Below are positions 22,206 to 32,290 of a DNA stretch of 64,000 bases, in pieces. Source of the DNA: Cylicocyclus nassatus (taxonomy: Eukaryota > Nematoda > Chromadorea > Rhabditida > Strongylidae); NCBI GenBank assembly GCA_958299035.1, contig CATQJL010000001.1, positions 83,949,071-84,013,070 on the forward strand. The letters run 5' to 3'. Under the pieces are notes generated by a model. That model was not told where the DNA came from. It ran no database searches and was given only the letters and a program-made list of their open reading frames with translations. The position numbers were made by a program, and so were the translations under genes. Positions within the stretch are counted from its first letter, which is position 1. The number at the start of each line of letters is the position of its first letter.

Positions 22206-22860
22206 CACTGGCGCTGCTATCTCCGTCGCAAGCCGCGAATTAGCTACCTTGCTAGGTATCTTCCACTTCGAGCGCAGCTCAGTAGACACCGCCATCGGGA
22301 TGGCGGGCATACCCATAGGTCTCCTAGGATGCGCGCGTCTTGATCTCCAGATAGGGTCATGTCACATCTCTGCTGCTGTACACTTTACTGATGAATCTTC
22401 AATCCCTCATCACCCAGCCTCTTTTAACCTCATCCTAGGTAATAATGTATTGTCTCAACTCCCACCTTGGTCCATCGACTACACAAATCATACTTTTACT
22501 ATTAATGGCGAGCAAATCCGCATTTTTGGCACTGTGTCGCAACGACTGCAAGCGGAAGTAGAAGGAGATGTTATCGTTCGTGTTTCAGAAACAACACCTT
22601 TACAACCCGGAACCGAAACGTATGTGCCGTGCTATACTTCTTCGAGTCCCACGGTACCGGTCATGCTGGTGACGCAATCCGAGGACCTACTCCAGCGCTC
22701 GCTACTGATTTCTCCTACTGTATTCACCGCAGGTACGATTCACCTATTAGTTTCAAATCCTACTAGCAGTCCCCAAGTGTTATATAAGAATCAGAGAATT
22801 TCTACCGCGGTTCCATTAGTTGAGGAGAATGGGGTGCTTTCGGACCCTCGGTGTTTTTAG
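22196..22860 (+). CDS. Retroviral-type aspartic protease and linker
   Basis: The frame is open from before 22135, but homology starts at GLIDTGA (Asp at 22204-22206), the catalytic D-T/S-G motif of retropepsins. Later elements of the fold include SFNLILGNNVL, matching the usual second loop I-LG. It would cleave the Gag/Pol precursor as a homodimer. The remaining about 120 residues are a linker to RT. The frame ends TAG at 22858; the sense of the protein continues in the +1 frame. No start codon is required if it is reached by frameshifting. Confidence 0.8.
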
Positions 22861-23041
22861 CATGAGTTTGTTTGCCTTACAACCTCTTGCTGCGGCTGAT
22901 CGCTGTCCCTTTCCAGAACCCAAAGCTGATTTTGTTGTTGACCTTAGCAGGTCCGAAGTTTCTGACAAAGAGAAAAAGAGCAGTTACAAGCTCTCTTTTA
23001 CGAGTTTCGCGATAGGATATCCCAAAGTTCCTATGACCTAG
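22853..23041 (+). CDS. Protease-RT linker segment in a shifted frame
   Basis: Between the protease stop (22858) and the RT frame the conceptual protein appears to run in frame 2 (about 22853-22980). It then returns to frame 1 near an AAAAAG tract at 22973-22978, after which QALFYEF and the RT N-terminus follow. Two opposite single-base shifts within about 130 bp are needed. Either two compensating indels, sequencing/assembly errors at T and A runs, or a further recoding site would explain it. Confidence 0.5.
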   Translation, partial: VFSMSLFALQPLAAADRCPFPEPKADFVVDLSRSEVSDKEKKSSYKLSFTSFAIGYPKVPMT

Positions 23042-26000
23042 GTTCATACGATTGCGAGGCAATCCACATTAAGACCACTACCGAAATTCCTCCTACCAGG
23101 TTCCGACCTACCCGTATCCCGGTCAAGTTCCAGAAGGAACTTGACGACCACATTAACAAATTGTTGAAAGCCGGTAGGATTAGGGAGAGTGATACCCCAT
23201 GGGTTCATAACATGGTTTTGGTTGAGAAGCGCGACGGTACCCTTCGCGTTTGTCTCGATTTTCGCCCACTAAACGACATTACCATCCCCGACCACTACCC
23301 TTTACCCCGTATCGACGATATCCTAGAAAAGATTGCGGGTAACAGGTATTATACATCCCTTGACCTAGCATCTGGGTACATGCAACTTCTACTTTCACCA
23401 GAGAGTCAAGCCAAATGCGGTTGGGCAACGCACCGCGGAATTTACCAGTTCGTTTATCTCCCCTTTGGACTCAAAAACGCCGGAGCGTATTTCTCTCGTG
23501 CCATGTCCCGTATCCTAGCCGGTTTGGAAGAGAATTGCTTGGCATACCTGGATGATATTGTCATCTTCGACAAGGACTTCCCAAGCCACCTAAATTCTTT
23601 GCGTAAAGTATTCCGCCGCTTTCGTGATTTCGATATCAAAGTATCAGGCAAGAAACTGGTTGACATCGCGCGTTCCAAAATCACATTCCTGGGGCACGAA
23701 ATTTCAAGAGATAGCTACTACCCTTGCGATAGGAACATTCAAGCGGTTAAGCGCCTCCCAACCCCTTCTACAGTCAAAGAAGTCAAATGCTTTTTGGGAA
23801 TGGTTAATTTCTTTCGAAAGTTCATACAAAATTTCGCCGCCATAGCAGCACCCCTGTATGAGCTAACCAAGGACAAAGCAAAATTTGAATGGGGTCCGCG
23901 CCAGCAGCAAGCCTTTGACGAACTACGGAATAAACTCATAACCAAGCCATGTTTGGCGTTCCCTCAAGAACGTGATTTTATCCTCCACACGGATGGTAGT
24001 CAAGTTGCCGTAGGCGCCGCACTATTCCAGCAAGCAGCCAGCGATGAGAAATCCCTATTAGCTATTGGCTATTATAGTAAAGCTTTATCCCAGTCTCAAC
24101 AAAAGTGGAGTCCCACTCATATAGAACTTTTTGCAATGGTAAGCGCTCTTCGTTTCTTCAAAGCTACTATTTACGGTCATTTGACCCGTATTTTCTCTGA
24201 CCACCGCCCCCTGACGTATCTTCTCAAACACAATAAGACCCATGATAATTTAGCGCGATGGGTAATAGAGTTGCAAAGTTATAACATAACCATAGAATAT
24301 TTGAAGGGATCATCAAATGTTGTGGCCGATTGCCTTTCACGATCAGTCAACCCTCAGACTCAGTTTCAGGATAACACCCCAGAGTCTGAAGACATAGTAG
24401 AATTTCCTATGTGTCTAGCGGTACAAGGTTATTGTTTGCGTTCTCTCCAACCAACCAATTCCTCCCTTGTTACTCCAATTGCGATTAAGCCCTATGATGC
24501 CTTACTAGAGCAGAAGCGCGACCCAGTTTGTAGCCCTATCATGTCGTTCCTGGAAACAGGACAATTTCCCGAAAATGTCTCGGAAACAGATAAGGCCCTA
24601 TGGCTTCGCTTAGCTGAAGATTGCCACCTACGCGCAAATGGTTGTTTGTACCATCTTACCAAGTCCCCCCAGCGCCCCGACGCCGTTATAGAACAACTCT
24701 TCTTACCAGAAAAACTCCGTGAACCAGTCTTTCACGCAATGCACACCAGCGCTACAGCTGGCGGACATTTTAATTGGCGCAAAACTTTAGCGAAAATCGC
24801 GCGAAAATACTTTTGGCCACATATGTCCGAGCAGATTTTCGCTCTCTCCAAAGCGTGTGATTCCTGTCAACGCAAACGCGCCCAGGCACTCAATCGCGAG
24901 AAATTACTCCCAGTAGTTACCACAACCGTATTCGATAAGGTTTACATGGACCTTACCGGCCCTTTACACACCTCCGAGTCAGGTAATAAGTACGTGCTGG
25001 CCCTGTTGGACCACTTCTCCAAGTATGTTATCACAGCACCCTTACCGGATTGCAGCGCGGTCACAGTAGCTCACGCCATTATGACTGAATGTATACTCAA
25101 ATTCGGTGTCATGACGCAGCTTATTTCAGACAATGCCTCCTACTTCAAAGGAGAGCTCATATCCGAGATTGGACGGTTGCTACGCATTGGACGATATTTC
25201 ACTACCCCGTATCACCACGAAGGCAATGGAGCTTGTGAGCGTATTTTTGCTACTTTTCATCCTATGCTTCGTACTTATATTAATGAGAATCAGACTGACT
25301 GGGACAAGTTTGTGCCAGCCTGTGCCTTTATGTACAATACTTCTGTTCATACTAGTACTAATAATACTCCTTTCTTTTTGATTTTTGGACGTGATCCTGT
25401 TTTTAACATTGATTTGCTTATCAAACATGATTCTCAGAGACACACGCCTACTGATCAAGACTCTAGTATTTATCTCGAGAACTTAGTAGCTACTCTCCAT
25501 GCCGCTTGGCGCGCTGCCGCCAAACATAACGAAGTTCAGCGCAACAAGTTCAAATCTCAGTTTGATAACACGCATCTCTCTCCGTTATCCATTAAAGTTG
25601 GCGATCGAGTCTATTTACGCGATTTTGCTCCTAAGGTTGGACTTTCTGCTAAGCTAGCTTATCCTTGGTTAGGACAGTTCCGCGTTTTGGAAGTTAATCA
25701 TCCTCATCTTACCATACTTAGCATTACCGCACCACAGTCTAAACCTAAAATCGTTCACATGAATCAAGTCAAGCGATGTTTTGAACTTAGTGGTCCTGTA
25801 TTTACTACTCCTTGGCAGCCAGAGCCTGAACAATTAGCCTTAACTCATTATCAAGCCATTGATACTGATCTGGTAGGATATCAGCATCAAACTCTAGCTG
25901 ATCATCCACTGATAGAATCTGAGCCGCCCCATCACATCCGTATAACACCCGCTTTAGATCACGAAGAACATCATTTTAACCTGTTGGTTGCCCTCCCAGT

Positions 26001-26307
26001 ATTCGATATCATTCACATGTGGATTCAGAATTATTTCTTCCCAACACGTTTCATTTTTACAAACACTTGTTATTTCATCACAGATTTTCTTATGTCCTCC
26101 TCATTACAGTTCTCGCGTATAGTGTTCACGTTTATTGCCTACCGTCGCCTTATAACCTCGTGTTTTTCGCTCACCGTCGCATCGTTCGTCTCCCTGACAT
26201 CAGGCAGATCACAATATTTATGCTTGCAGATAAGCTTGGCGAAAAGCCCCTTGCGTTCATATGCTAACTCCAGACGCAAACGATCCTGGTCCCGGGCAGC
26301 CTGCTAA
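22981..26307 (+). CDS. Pol: reverse transcriptase, RNase H, integrase
   Basis: Open from about 22981; the numbering below counts from 23161. The RT shows SLDLASGY (Asp68), LPFGLKNAG and the catalytic YLDD at residues 129-132. RNase H follows with Asp278 (HTDGS), Glu322 and Asp347 (SDHRPL). Integrase has an HHCC zinc domain (about 525-575), then the catalytic triad Asp597, Asp657, Glu693 with the classic 35-residue spacing, and a GPY/F-like module around YPWLGQFRV. It copies the RNA to DNA and inserts it. No inactivating change was seen in these motifs. The C-terminal about 100 residues are unusual: two hydrophobic stretches (about 25975-26190) and a basic end. Confidence 0.92.
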   Translation, partial: QLQALFYEFRDRISQSSYDLGSYDCEAIHIKTTTEIPPTRFRPTRIPVKFQKELDDHINKLLKAGRIRESDTPWVHNMVLVEKRDGTLRVCLDFRPLNDITIPDHYPLPRIDDILEKIAGNRYYTSLDLASGYMQLLLSPESQAKCGWATHRGIYQFVYLPFGLKNAGAYFSRAMSRILAGLEENCLAYLDDIVIFDKDFPSHLNSLRKVFRRFRDFDIKVSGKKLVDIARSKITFLGHEISRDSYYPCDRNIQAVKRLPTPSTVKEVKCFLGMVNFFRKFIQNFAAIAAPLYELTKDKAKFEWGPRQQQAFDELRNKLITKPCLAFPQERDFILHTDGSQVAVGAALFQQAASDEKSLLAIGYYSKALSQSQQKWSPTHIELFAMVSALRFFKATIYGHLTRIFSDHRPLTYLLKHNKTHDNLARWVIELQSYNITIEYLKGSSNVVADCLSRSVNPQTQFQDNTPESEDIVEFPMCLAVQGYCLRSLQPTNSSLVTPIAIKPYDALLEQKRDPVCSPIMSFLETGQFPENVSETDKALWLRLAEDCHLRANGCLYHLTKSPQRPDAVIEQLFLPEKLREPVFHAMHTSATAGGHFNWRKTLAKIARKYFWPHMSEQIFALSKACDSCQRKRAQALNREKLLPVVTTTVFDKVYMDLTGPLHTSESGNKYVLALLDHFSKYVITAPLPDCSAVTVAHAIMTECILKFGVMTQLISDNASYFKGELISEIGRLLRIGRYFTTPYHHEGNGACERIFATFHPMLRTYINENQTDWDKFVPACAFMYNTSVHTSTNNTPFFLIFGRDPVFNIDLLIKHDSQRHTPTDQDSSIYLENLVATLHAAWRAAAKHNEVQRNKFKSQFDNTHLSPLSIKVGDRVYLRDFAPKVGLSAKLAYPWLGQFRVLEVNHPHLTILSITAPQSKPKIVHMNQVKRCFELSGPVFTTPWQPEPEQLALTHYQAIDTDLVGYQHQTLADHPLIESEPPHHIRITPALDHEEHHFNLLVALPVFDIIHMWIQNYFFPTRFIFTNTCYFITDFLMSSSLQFSRIVFTFIAYRRLITSCFSLTVASFVSLTSGRSQYLCLQISLAKSPLRSYANSRRKRSWSRAAC

Positions 26308-26825
26308 GCCTAGTGCTAGCCCTGCTGGGCCCTCACCGGTGACATCCTCGTCAGGTTTGTTTAGCTTTCGCAAGCCGTGACTCGGCATGCTTTCAAGTGA
26401 TCATAAGATTCCCTTTCCATACAATTCTTCGTTTACCTTCTGCTCGTATAATTGTGACGTTCTGTCGTTTAGGATTATCTGGCAAGACTATGGAACGCGA
26501 CACGACAGTTACTTCTACTCCAGCCGCACGCATGGAACAACTGACCGCGCCTACTCATGTGCCACTCACCTCTGAGCCGAGAGAAATGGAAGCACTGATG
26601 TCCACTTCTTCCACCAGTGCCGAGCGTGAATCTTCCTCAACCTCTGATCTTGGGGTCCCCGCACGCGAGGAGCATGACAGCGAATGGCTTTGGCTTGAAG
26701 ATCGTCTTGACCAGTTTGATAGCTACATTCGTGATCCTCGCGCAGCGAAGAAGCGCATGGCTCATCTCTTTAGAGTTGCTTGTTCAGCACTCGCTGCGGC
26801 CGAATCGTCTACTGAAGAACCTTGA
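26261..26825 (+). CDS. Small spliced ORF downstream of pol
   Basis: ATG at 26261 overlaps the end of pol in another frame. A GT donor at 26355 and an AG acceptor at 26471-26472 (118-bp intron) join two open segments in frame, giving a predicted 148-residue protein. It is Pro/Ser-rich at the start, acidic and Ser/Thr-rich in the middle, with a charged helical C-terminus (WLWLEDRLDQFDSY). No family recognised. Its position resembles that of accessory genes in complex retroviruses, but this is only a positional analogy. The splice is predicted from frame and consensus alone. Confidence 0.45.
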
Positions 26826-26893
26826 GCGGAATCTCATCCTCTCATACGCCCTGGCAGTTTCTCGCTCGTTATCGACTTCTTGCGAGTACCTGA

Positions 26894-27178
26894 TGGTGCT
26901 TACCCAGTTCTTCCTCTCAAGACAACGTTATTCTCCTCACCACCCGAACTGATTTTGAGCCTACTTCTGGCGAGTTCCTAGATGACCAGAAACGTATGAA
27001 TGTTGCGCTCACCCGTTCCCGCCAAGGTTTGTTCGTGCTGGGCCATACTGATTCACTTCGTCGCATTAACTTCTGGAACCGAGTGTTGGCCTGGGCCGAA
27101 GAACGCCACGCCGTGGTACCTGCTGCTCAACTGGACCAGTATCTTCCTCCTGGACAACGGTGGGATTTTCACCATTAG
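26894..27178 (+). pseudogene. Superfamily 1 helicase-like C-terminal fragment
   Basis: The frame holds DNVILLTTRTD followed by MNVALTRSRQGLFVLGH. These match motifs V and VI of UPF1-like SF1 helicases (xVIxxTTR; NVALTRAxxxLxxxG). The usual short C-terminal tail follows and ends TAG. Motifs I-IV (Walker A, DEAD-type) are absent from the element, so ATPase activity is not possible from this piece alone. A possible splice acceptor (CTCTCAAG) sits just before the motif V segment. It is either a captured host exon set or the relic of a larger element gene. It lies between pol and the 3' LTR. Confidence 0.6.
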
Positions 27179-27377
27179 CTCTCTTTATATATATATTTAC
27201 ACCTTCATTATATACTTCGTTGTTTTCTTTATATCCATACATACTATTTGTTTATATTTTATGATATGCTACACCTTTACTTATACACTTCCGTATATAA
27301 TTCTTTATATAATTCTTTCATATACTTTGCTTACATACTTTTTCTTAATTAGAAGTCCGAGGACGGACTTGTTGGTA
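27179..27377 (+). other. AT-rich 3' untranslated stretch of the LTR element
   Basis: T/A-rich sequence with repeated TATATA and ATACTT motifs and no ORF of note. Confidence 0.5.
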
Positions 27378-27388
27378 AATAAGGGAGG
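27378..27388 (+). promoter_or_regulatory. Polypurine tract
   Basis: AATAAGGGAGG lies directly before the 3' LTR start TGTAAG, the position of the plus-strand primer in LTR elements. Confidence 0.8.
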
Positions 27389-27737
27389 TGTAAGGGAGAT
27401 GCTTTTGCATCTCCGTTTGCATCTCCGATGGAATGCCAGAAGACATGATTCATATGTTTAGGGCGTGACCGACGATACGAAGCCTCGAGGAGTCGCTCCT
27501 TCGCCCCGACACCGACCGGCCGTCCTACTGTACCCCTCCTCGTCTCCGGCTGATGCTGTTCCGATCCAGTACCTATCCAATCTCCAAGCTCAACTACTTC
27601 ACCGATGATCTCCTATTCTCGCATATTCATATACTGTCCTCTGTCTACATTGATGCCTTAACGATAAACTACTAAGTACTGATCGGTGTTCTGTTCTTGC
27701 CAGCCAGGAGCACGCCTCCACTGCCGCTACGCTTACT
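27389..27737 (+). repeat. 3' LTR (349 bp)
   Basis: Same length and apparently the same sequence as 16468-16816. It is followed by the CCAC target duplication at 27738-27741. Confidence 0.93.
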
Positions 27738-27741
27738 CCAC

Positions 27742-30023
27742 GCATTCTGGGAATAGAGAACTCGAAACGCTTTTGTATGGGAGACGGGCGATTCGCACGG
27801 ACCACAGTGTTCGCTTCCGGACCGTCAGGGAAAGCTCAGGCAAATTGGACGAGTCCCCCACTTGAACGTTGCCTTTGGCTGCTAGCCAATTAGCAGTGGG
27901 GCACGTTTGCAATCAATCAATTAAGCGTCAGCTGGCATTTGTGAAAGGGCTTTGTTAACACAGTTATCATCTTTTCGCTTACATGTTTCTAGTTGAACTT
28001 CTTCTCATACATCGGAGACATTTGCGATTCTGTTTTTAACTTCCAGACTGATTCGCTGTGAAGAATTCTTAGAAGCGGCCTGTATGGAACGATACACTGC
28101 GAGGACTCTGGTGGCTCTCGTCAAGGATCGGCGTGCACTTTGAGATGCACGTACGAGCAAGGAAAAAACCATGTACTATTTCCGTGAAATCGCCAGCATC
28201 CTTTCAAATCAGGACGAGCGAATGAACGGTATTCAACACTTTTTTTCCTGAGAGTACGTCTTCTACTTCAACTTCCAAGTAATTTTGCATGATTATGACA
28301 TCTGCCTTTTAGTCAGTTTTGTTTGAAGAATTTGCTTCCGTTATTTATTTGATCACAAAAACTTTTGGTGGTGTTGCTGTTTGTATTGGCCGAAGAATAT
28401 TTCATGGATTGATTATGACTGTTTCGATTGAAAGAAGCATCACTACTCTTTTGAACTTGCGTGTTAGGTAGTGCACAATTTTTTTTTTTGAATGGTCTGT
28501 GCTTGACAAGTGGTGTTGGATGGTAGAGAAGTACATGCGAACTGTTGAGCGTCCATCGTTAGACTGGCGATTCAAGGGAGCTATGGCGTTTCATAATGAA
28601 TTTGCTGCCAATGGTGTGCAATACATAGGGTATGTGCTGATTCTGACCTTTATATGCTGCACTATAAATTTAGATCACTTACTACTGAGATACTCGTAGA
28701 AATGACGGCTGTTTACGGCGAAACGGAAACAGAATCTCAGGAGATCAAGGTGAATATCACTGTCTCTTTAAAACGCTTGGTGTATTAGGCACAGTTGGAA
28801 ATGCATGGAATTTTCTGCGATTTTTGAATGTTCTGACGAGTTCTATGAGCGAAACATTCTGCAGTTGGACCTGCTCCTCTATCTTGTTGATGCGTGGCGT
28901 AGTTGTAGGCTAGTGGAATCACTACATTTGGCTATGATGTAAATTGATATTTCCTTGAGTTTTACAGCTTCTGTTGCATCGTTTATAGTTGAATATATAA
29001 AGGAGATTCCGGTATTTTGGCATCCCCATCATCCCCAGCACTGCAATCCGATCGTACGAAATTTCTACAAACTGAGTGAGCCTTTGCCCTCAACTCAATA
29101 TCGCAGCACTCCGTACCGCTGAGACAGTAAATGTCATCTAACCAAGTGCTCAATAATCACCCTATCAACAAAGCGTTTCGAGAGGAGATAAAAAATTTTC
29201 AGGTTACGCCAATTTTATCATAATTTGCAAGAAAGCGGTATCACATCAACACAGATAACTCGATCAACTATTAAAATTCAAAGATAAAAAAGGGTTACTA
29301 AATGGACAGATACGTAGATGAGATCAAAATAAGTTTATAGTACATAGTATTTTACATTTTTGACTGAGAAAACAATAATCGAGTACGAGCAATCATATGC
29401 ACAGGACATATTAACAACACAAACCGTACAGACGATGAGGTATCAGCATGACTAATGCATTACATTGGTGCGACCATTTGATAGCAGTTCAACCAAATGC
29501 GCAATCAGCCTCTGAAACAGGTGTTTGTAATTTCGCTCTTCTAACATTCGCAATGATTTCAAAATGTGGTCTTTTGTGCTATGTGTTAGTACAAACAAGG
29601 CAAGAAAAGGAAAAATATTTTCCCAAAAGGTAAAATAACCACGGATTCTAAAAAGAAGTGAATGACCACAAAGCATAGCGATAGATGGATGTGCGCGGTA
29701 TTCCTTTCTTATCGACTATCAGCCCCAGTTTTTACTGACAAAAGATGCGTTATACCACACTACATTGACTGACTAGGTATATGAGCTGACTAGTAGAATG
29801 GGTGAGACGATTGATGGGAAGAGGCACTAAATTCGAGTAGCAGGAACACAAATGTATAATCAAAGTAGCCCAATGAATGAAAACCAGCAAAATCATGCGT
29901 GCAAATTACATTTAAAAATCTAGTAGCAATTTGCAATTAGTGGCTTCCTATAGAAAATATTCAGAAAAGAAATGTGAAAAAATGACAGATTTCAGAATAT
30001 GCTCAGGAATAATAGGAACTTAC
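27742..30023. other. No certain gene; scattered possible exons
   Basis: A few stretches look exon-like. On plus, 28046-28231 follows a TTCCAG acceptor and reads well apart from one TGA. On plus, 28510-28627 ends at a GGTATG donor, and 28795-28940 reads open with FYERNILQLDLLLYLVDAW. On minus, 29452-29607 is open. None gives a recognisable protein, and phases do not join cleanly. They may be remnants of one or more decayed genes. Confidence 0.25.
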
Positions 30024-30370
30024 CACTCCCAGGTCCTACGAATGGGATCAAGGTGCTCAATAGCGTGACTGATTGATTGACCACACGACACTTACGACCA
30101 TCGCCGAACCAAACAGTATTGTTGCTGCAGAGAAATTTCAGAATTTCATCAGAAAAAAAATATAGGAGGAAAGGAGAATAACATTCCTCACCTCGTAGAC
30201 GAATTCATAAAGTCTATCGTCAGCAGTGAAAAATATCCCCCTTATTGGTGGGCACAATGTCATTCAAGGAACAATTATCCAGAGCAATCTATTTCAAATT
30301 CGTATGATCATTTGATGAACATAAGCTGTAGAACTTACCTTGAAAAAATGGCTGGCATCAATAGCTATAC

Positions 30371-30679
30371 GGGATCGGCCATACTAATCCTGATGATTCC
30401 TGCGACACCTGCGACTCCTGCGACTCCTGTGATTCCCCACAGTTCTATGATGCCCGCATGGTCTAGGCGCCGCTTAAACGAGCGCATTCTGCGTTTGTCA
30501 TTTGGTGCCGCGTAAGGCAAAATCGAATGATTCAGTATATTGCTGTGAACGTGTTTTTTTCTAATTGTAGGCATATTCACACCTCGTAATTAATATGAAG
30601 ATGTTTAGAGGTGTTAACGAACGATACACTTGTTTCAGATCTTGCGTTCCACCGAAAACAAGTGTTGCCTTTACTACAT
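30371..30679 (+). repeat. Left terminal inverted repeat of Harbinger
   Basis: Complement of 35728-36036. It contains a short minisatellite of TGCGACTCC-like units (about 30400-30437). The open frames here appear in mirror image at the right end and are not genes. Confidence 0.9.
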
Positions 30680-32290
30680 TACTTATGTCGCCAGCGTGCA
30701 TGCAGTGAATGTTGTTGAATGCTCAGCACCAGGTATGTCCAAATTTTGTGAATGCTGTGTTTTTTGTTTTCTCCGTCACAAGGAACTCTGTGGGAATGCA
30801 TCTTGTTCTCATGGCGAAATGATGCAGGGTTGTGTTGACGGAACTCTTTTCGTGACTTTCCCGATTCCGCTATCTTTCATATGCCATCGTGTGTAGAAAC
30901 GCTTCTCATGCTTTTATTTACCTTTTACCTGTATAAACATGGAGGTGGGCTGGTATCCCAGTTAGCTCTTCTATTTTCAGCCTAGTAGCGAAGAACAACC
31001 GTGCGCAGAAGAGCATAATTGGAAGCGATGCTTGCTCAATGCCCAGGTAAGCTAGTCTTGAACTAATTGCGCATGTTCTTTGTGTTTCTGAGAGTATATG
31101 ATTGAAATCAAGTTCAAAGCAAATATCTTTCTCCCGTCACCAAACTTTCATTTGCTCATGCTTGGCGGACTTACTGAGATCCAACGATGCTAATTTCTAG
31201 ATCCACCGAGAACACTATAAACATTAGGTCACTTCATTTTCAAGTTAAGGATGACTGAATTGTTGTGCAAAGTATCTGTTCTTACACCTGCTGTAGTGTG
31301 GCTAGTACTCAGAATAAGAGATTTAATATTTAGGGAATCGCCTCATTATTCTCACTTGCTTCAGACAAATAGCTGGCTGGATCACTTCAAGGAGTAGTGT
31401 GCTGGTATGTTACTTGCTTTTTTATTCTTGTGACGTTTTTTGGATATATTTCCTACTCGATACTCATAAGCAAGCCGTGTAGTATTCACTTATAGGTTCG
31501 TATTAGAAAGACAGAGTGGGTTTATGTTCAAGGACGGAGAAATCTGTGGTCGCATAACAAGCATCTTAGCATGGGACAATCCAAAATGATTCTCTACTTA
31601 TGACAATGTAAGTTTGTACTGCAATCTACTATCTTATCATTTATCAACGCGAGTTCCTTTAGCACTGAACATTTTTGCTGTCAACTATCTGACTGCCCGA
31701 AGTATCGAGGGGAAGTCGCCGTAACTCGTGGTGGTTCTTTGCCACCGTAGACCTTTTGCTTGATAAGCAAACCCCGTTTCTTCAACCGTGATTTTTGGAT
31801 TGATTGAATAAAGATAACAATGTGATGAATGATGTAGATATTCTCATGGCGGCATTACTTTTGTTCAGAATAGTCGAAAGAGTTTGCGATGATGAAATTC
31901 TGAATGAAGATTTTGCTACTTTTTTTGTCTGTATCATGTGAGGAAACATTTTTTTCGCTTTTGCTAACATTACACCTCGCCTTGCTTCAACAGTGTTAGT
32001 TCTTCGGCCATAAATGGAAGGAATACAATTACAGCTTTGACTAACCTAGGATCTTTTTCATCAGAGAACCTGTCTTTTTGTCTGCGCCATCTCTTCTAGG
32101 GTTTTAGCAGACTCCTTTTCAGCTGTTACGAAATGTGAATAGATAATTTGCTCCCAGTGTATTTGAGCTTTATTTCGGAGAATACCTTGATGTCGGAGGA
32201 GGGGGCGAACTGCAGTGACATGTGCATGCATCGCGTTCGTAACTTTGTAGTGTAGCGTAGTCATCCTTCAATTACATTGTATGTTGCAGA
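30680..32290 (+). other. Harbinger interior 5' of the transposase
   Basis: No confident coding exon. Several TTTCAG-like acceptors and GTAAG-like donors occur, so untranslated or short upstream exons of the transposase are possible. The 88-codon frame at 30630-30896 overlaps the left terminal repeat and has no recognised domain. Confidence 0.4.

Larger units (their letters stand above)
16468..27737 (+). mobile_element. Complete Ty3/gypsy-type LTR element with Gag-Env-PR-Pol order
   Basis: 11,270 bp bounded by two 349-bp LTRs and CCAC duplications. In order it holds the 5' LTR, primer-binding region, about 2 kb leader, gag with CCHC knuckle, envelope-like glycoprotein, aspartic protease, RT, RNase H, integrase, a small spliced ORF, a helicase-like fragment, polypurine tract and 3' LTR. 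The LTRs appear identical by eye, so insertion was recent. The coding region is nevertheless broken into several frames. Pol order (PR-RT-RH-IN) and the GPY/F-like integrase tail place it in the Ty3/gypsy lineage. Confidence 0.93.

Noticed and set aside
22970..22980. Canonical -1 slippery heptamer before RT
   Set aside because: The sequence is GAAAAAG in the relevant phase, not X-XXY-YYZ, and no clear downstream structure was identified; an indel is equally likely.
23161..23163. Independent pol start codon
   Set aside because: The frame has TTG here and the RT sense continues upstream, so this is not a real start.
30312..30515. Small proteins in Harbinger ends (also 35827-36054)
   Set aside because: The same sequence in inverted orientation at both ends; they are terminal repeats.
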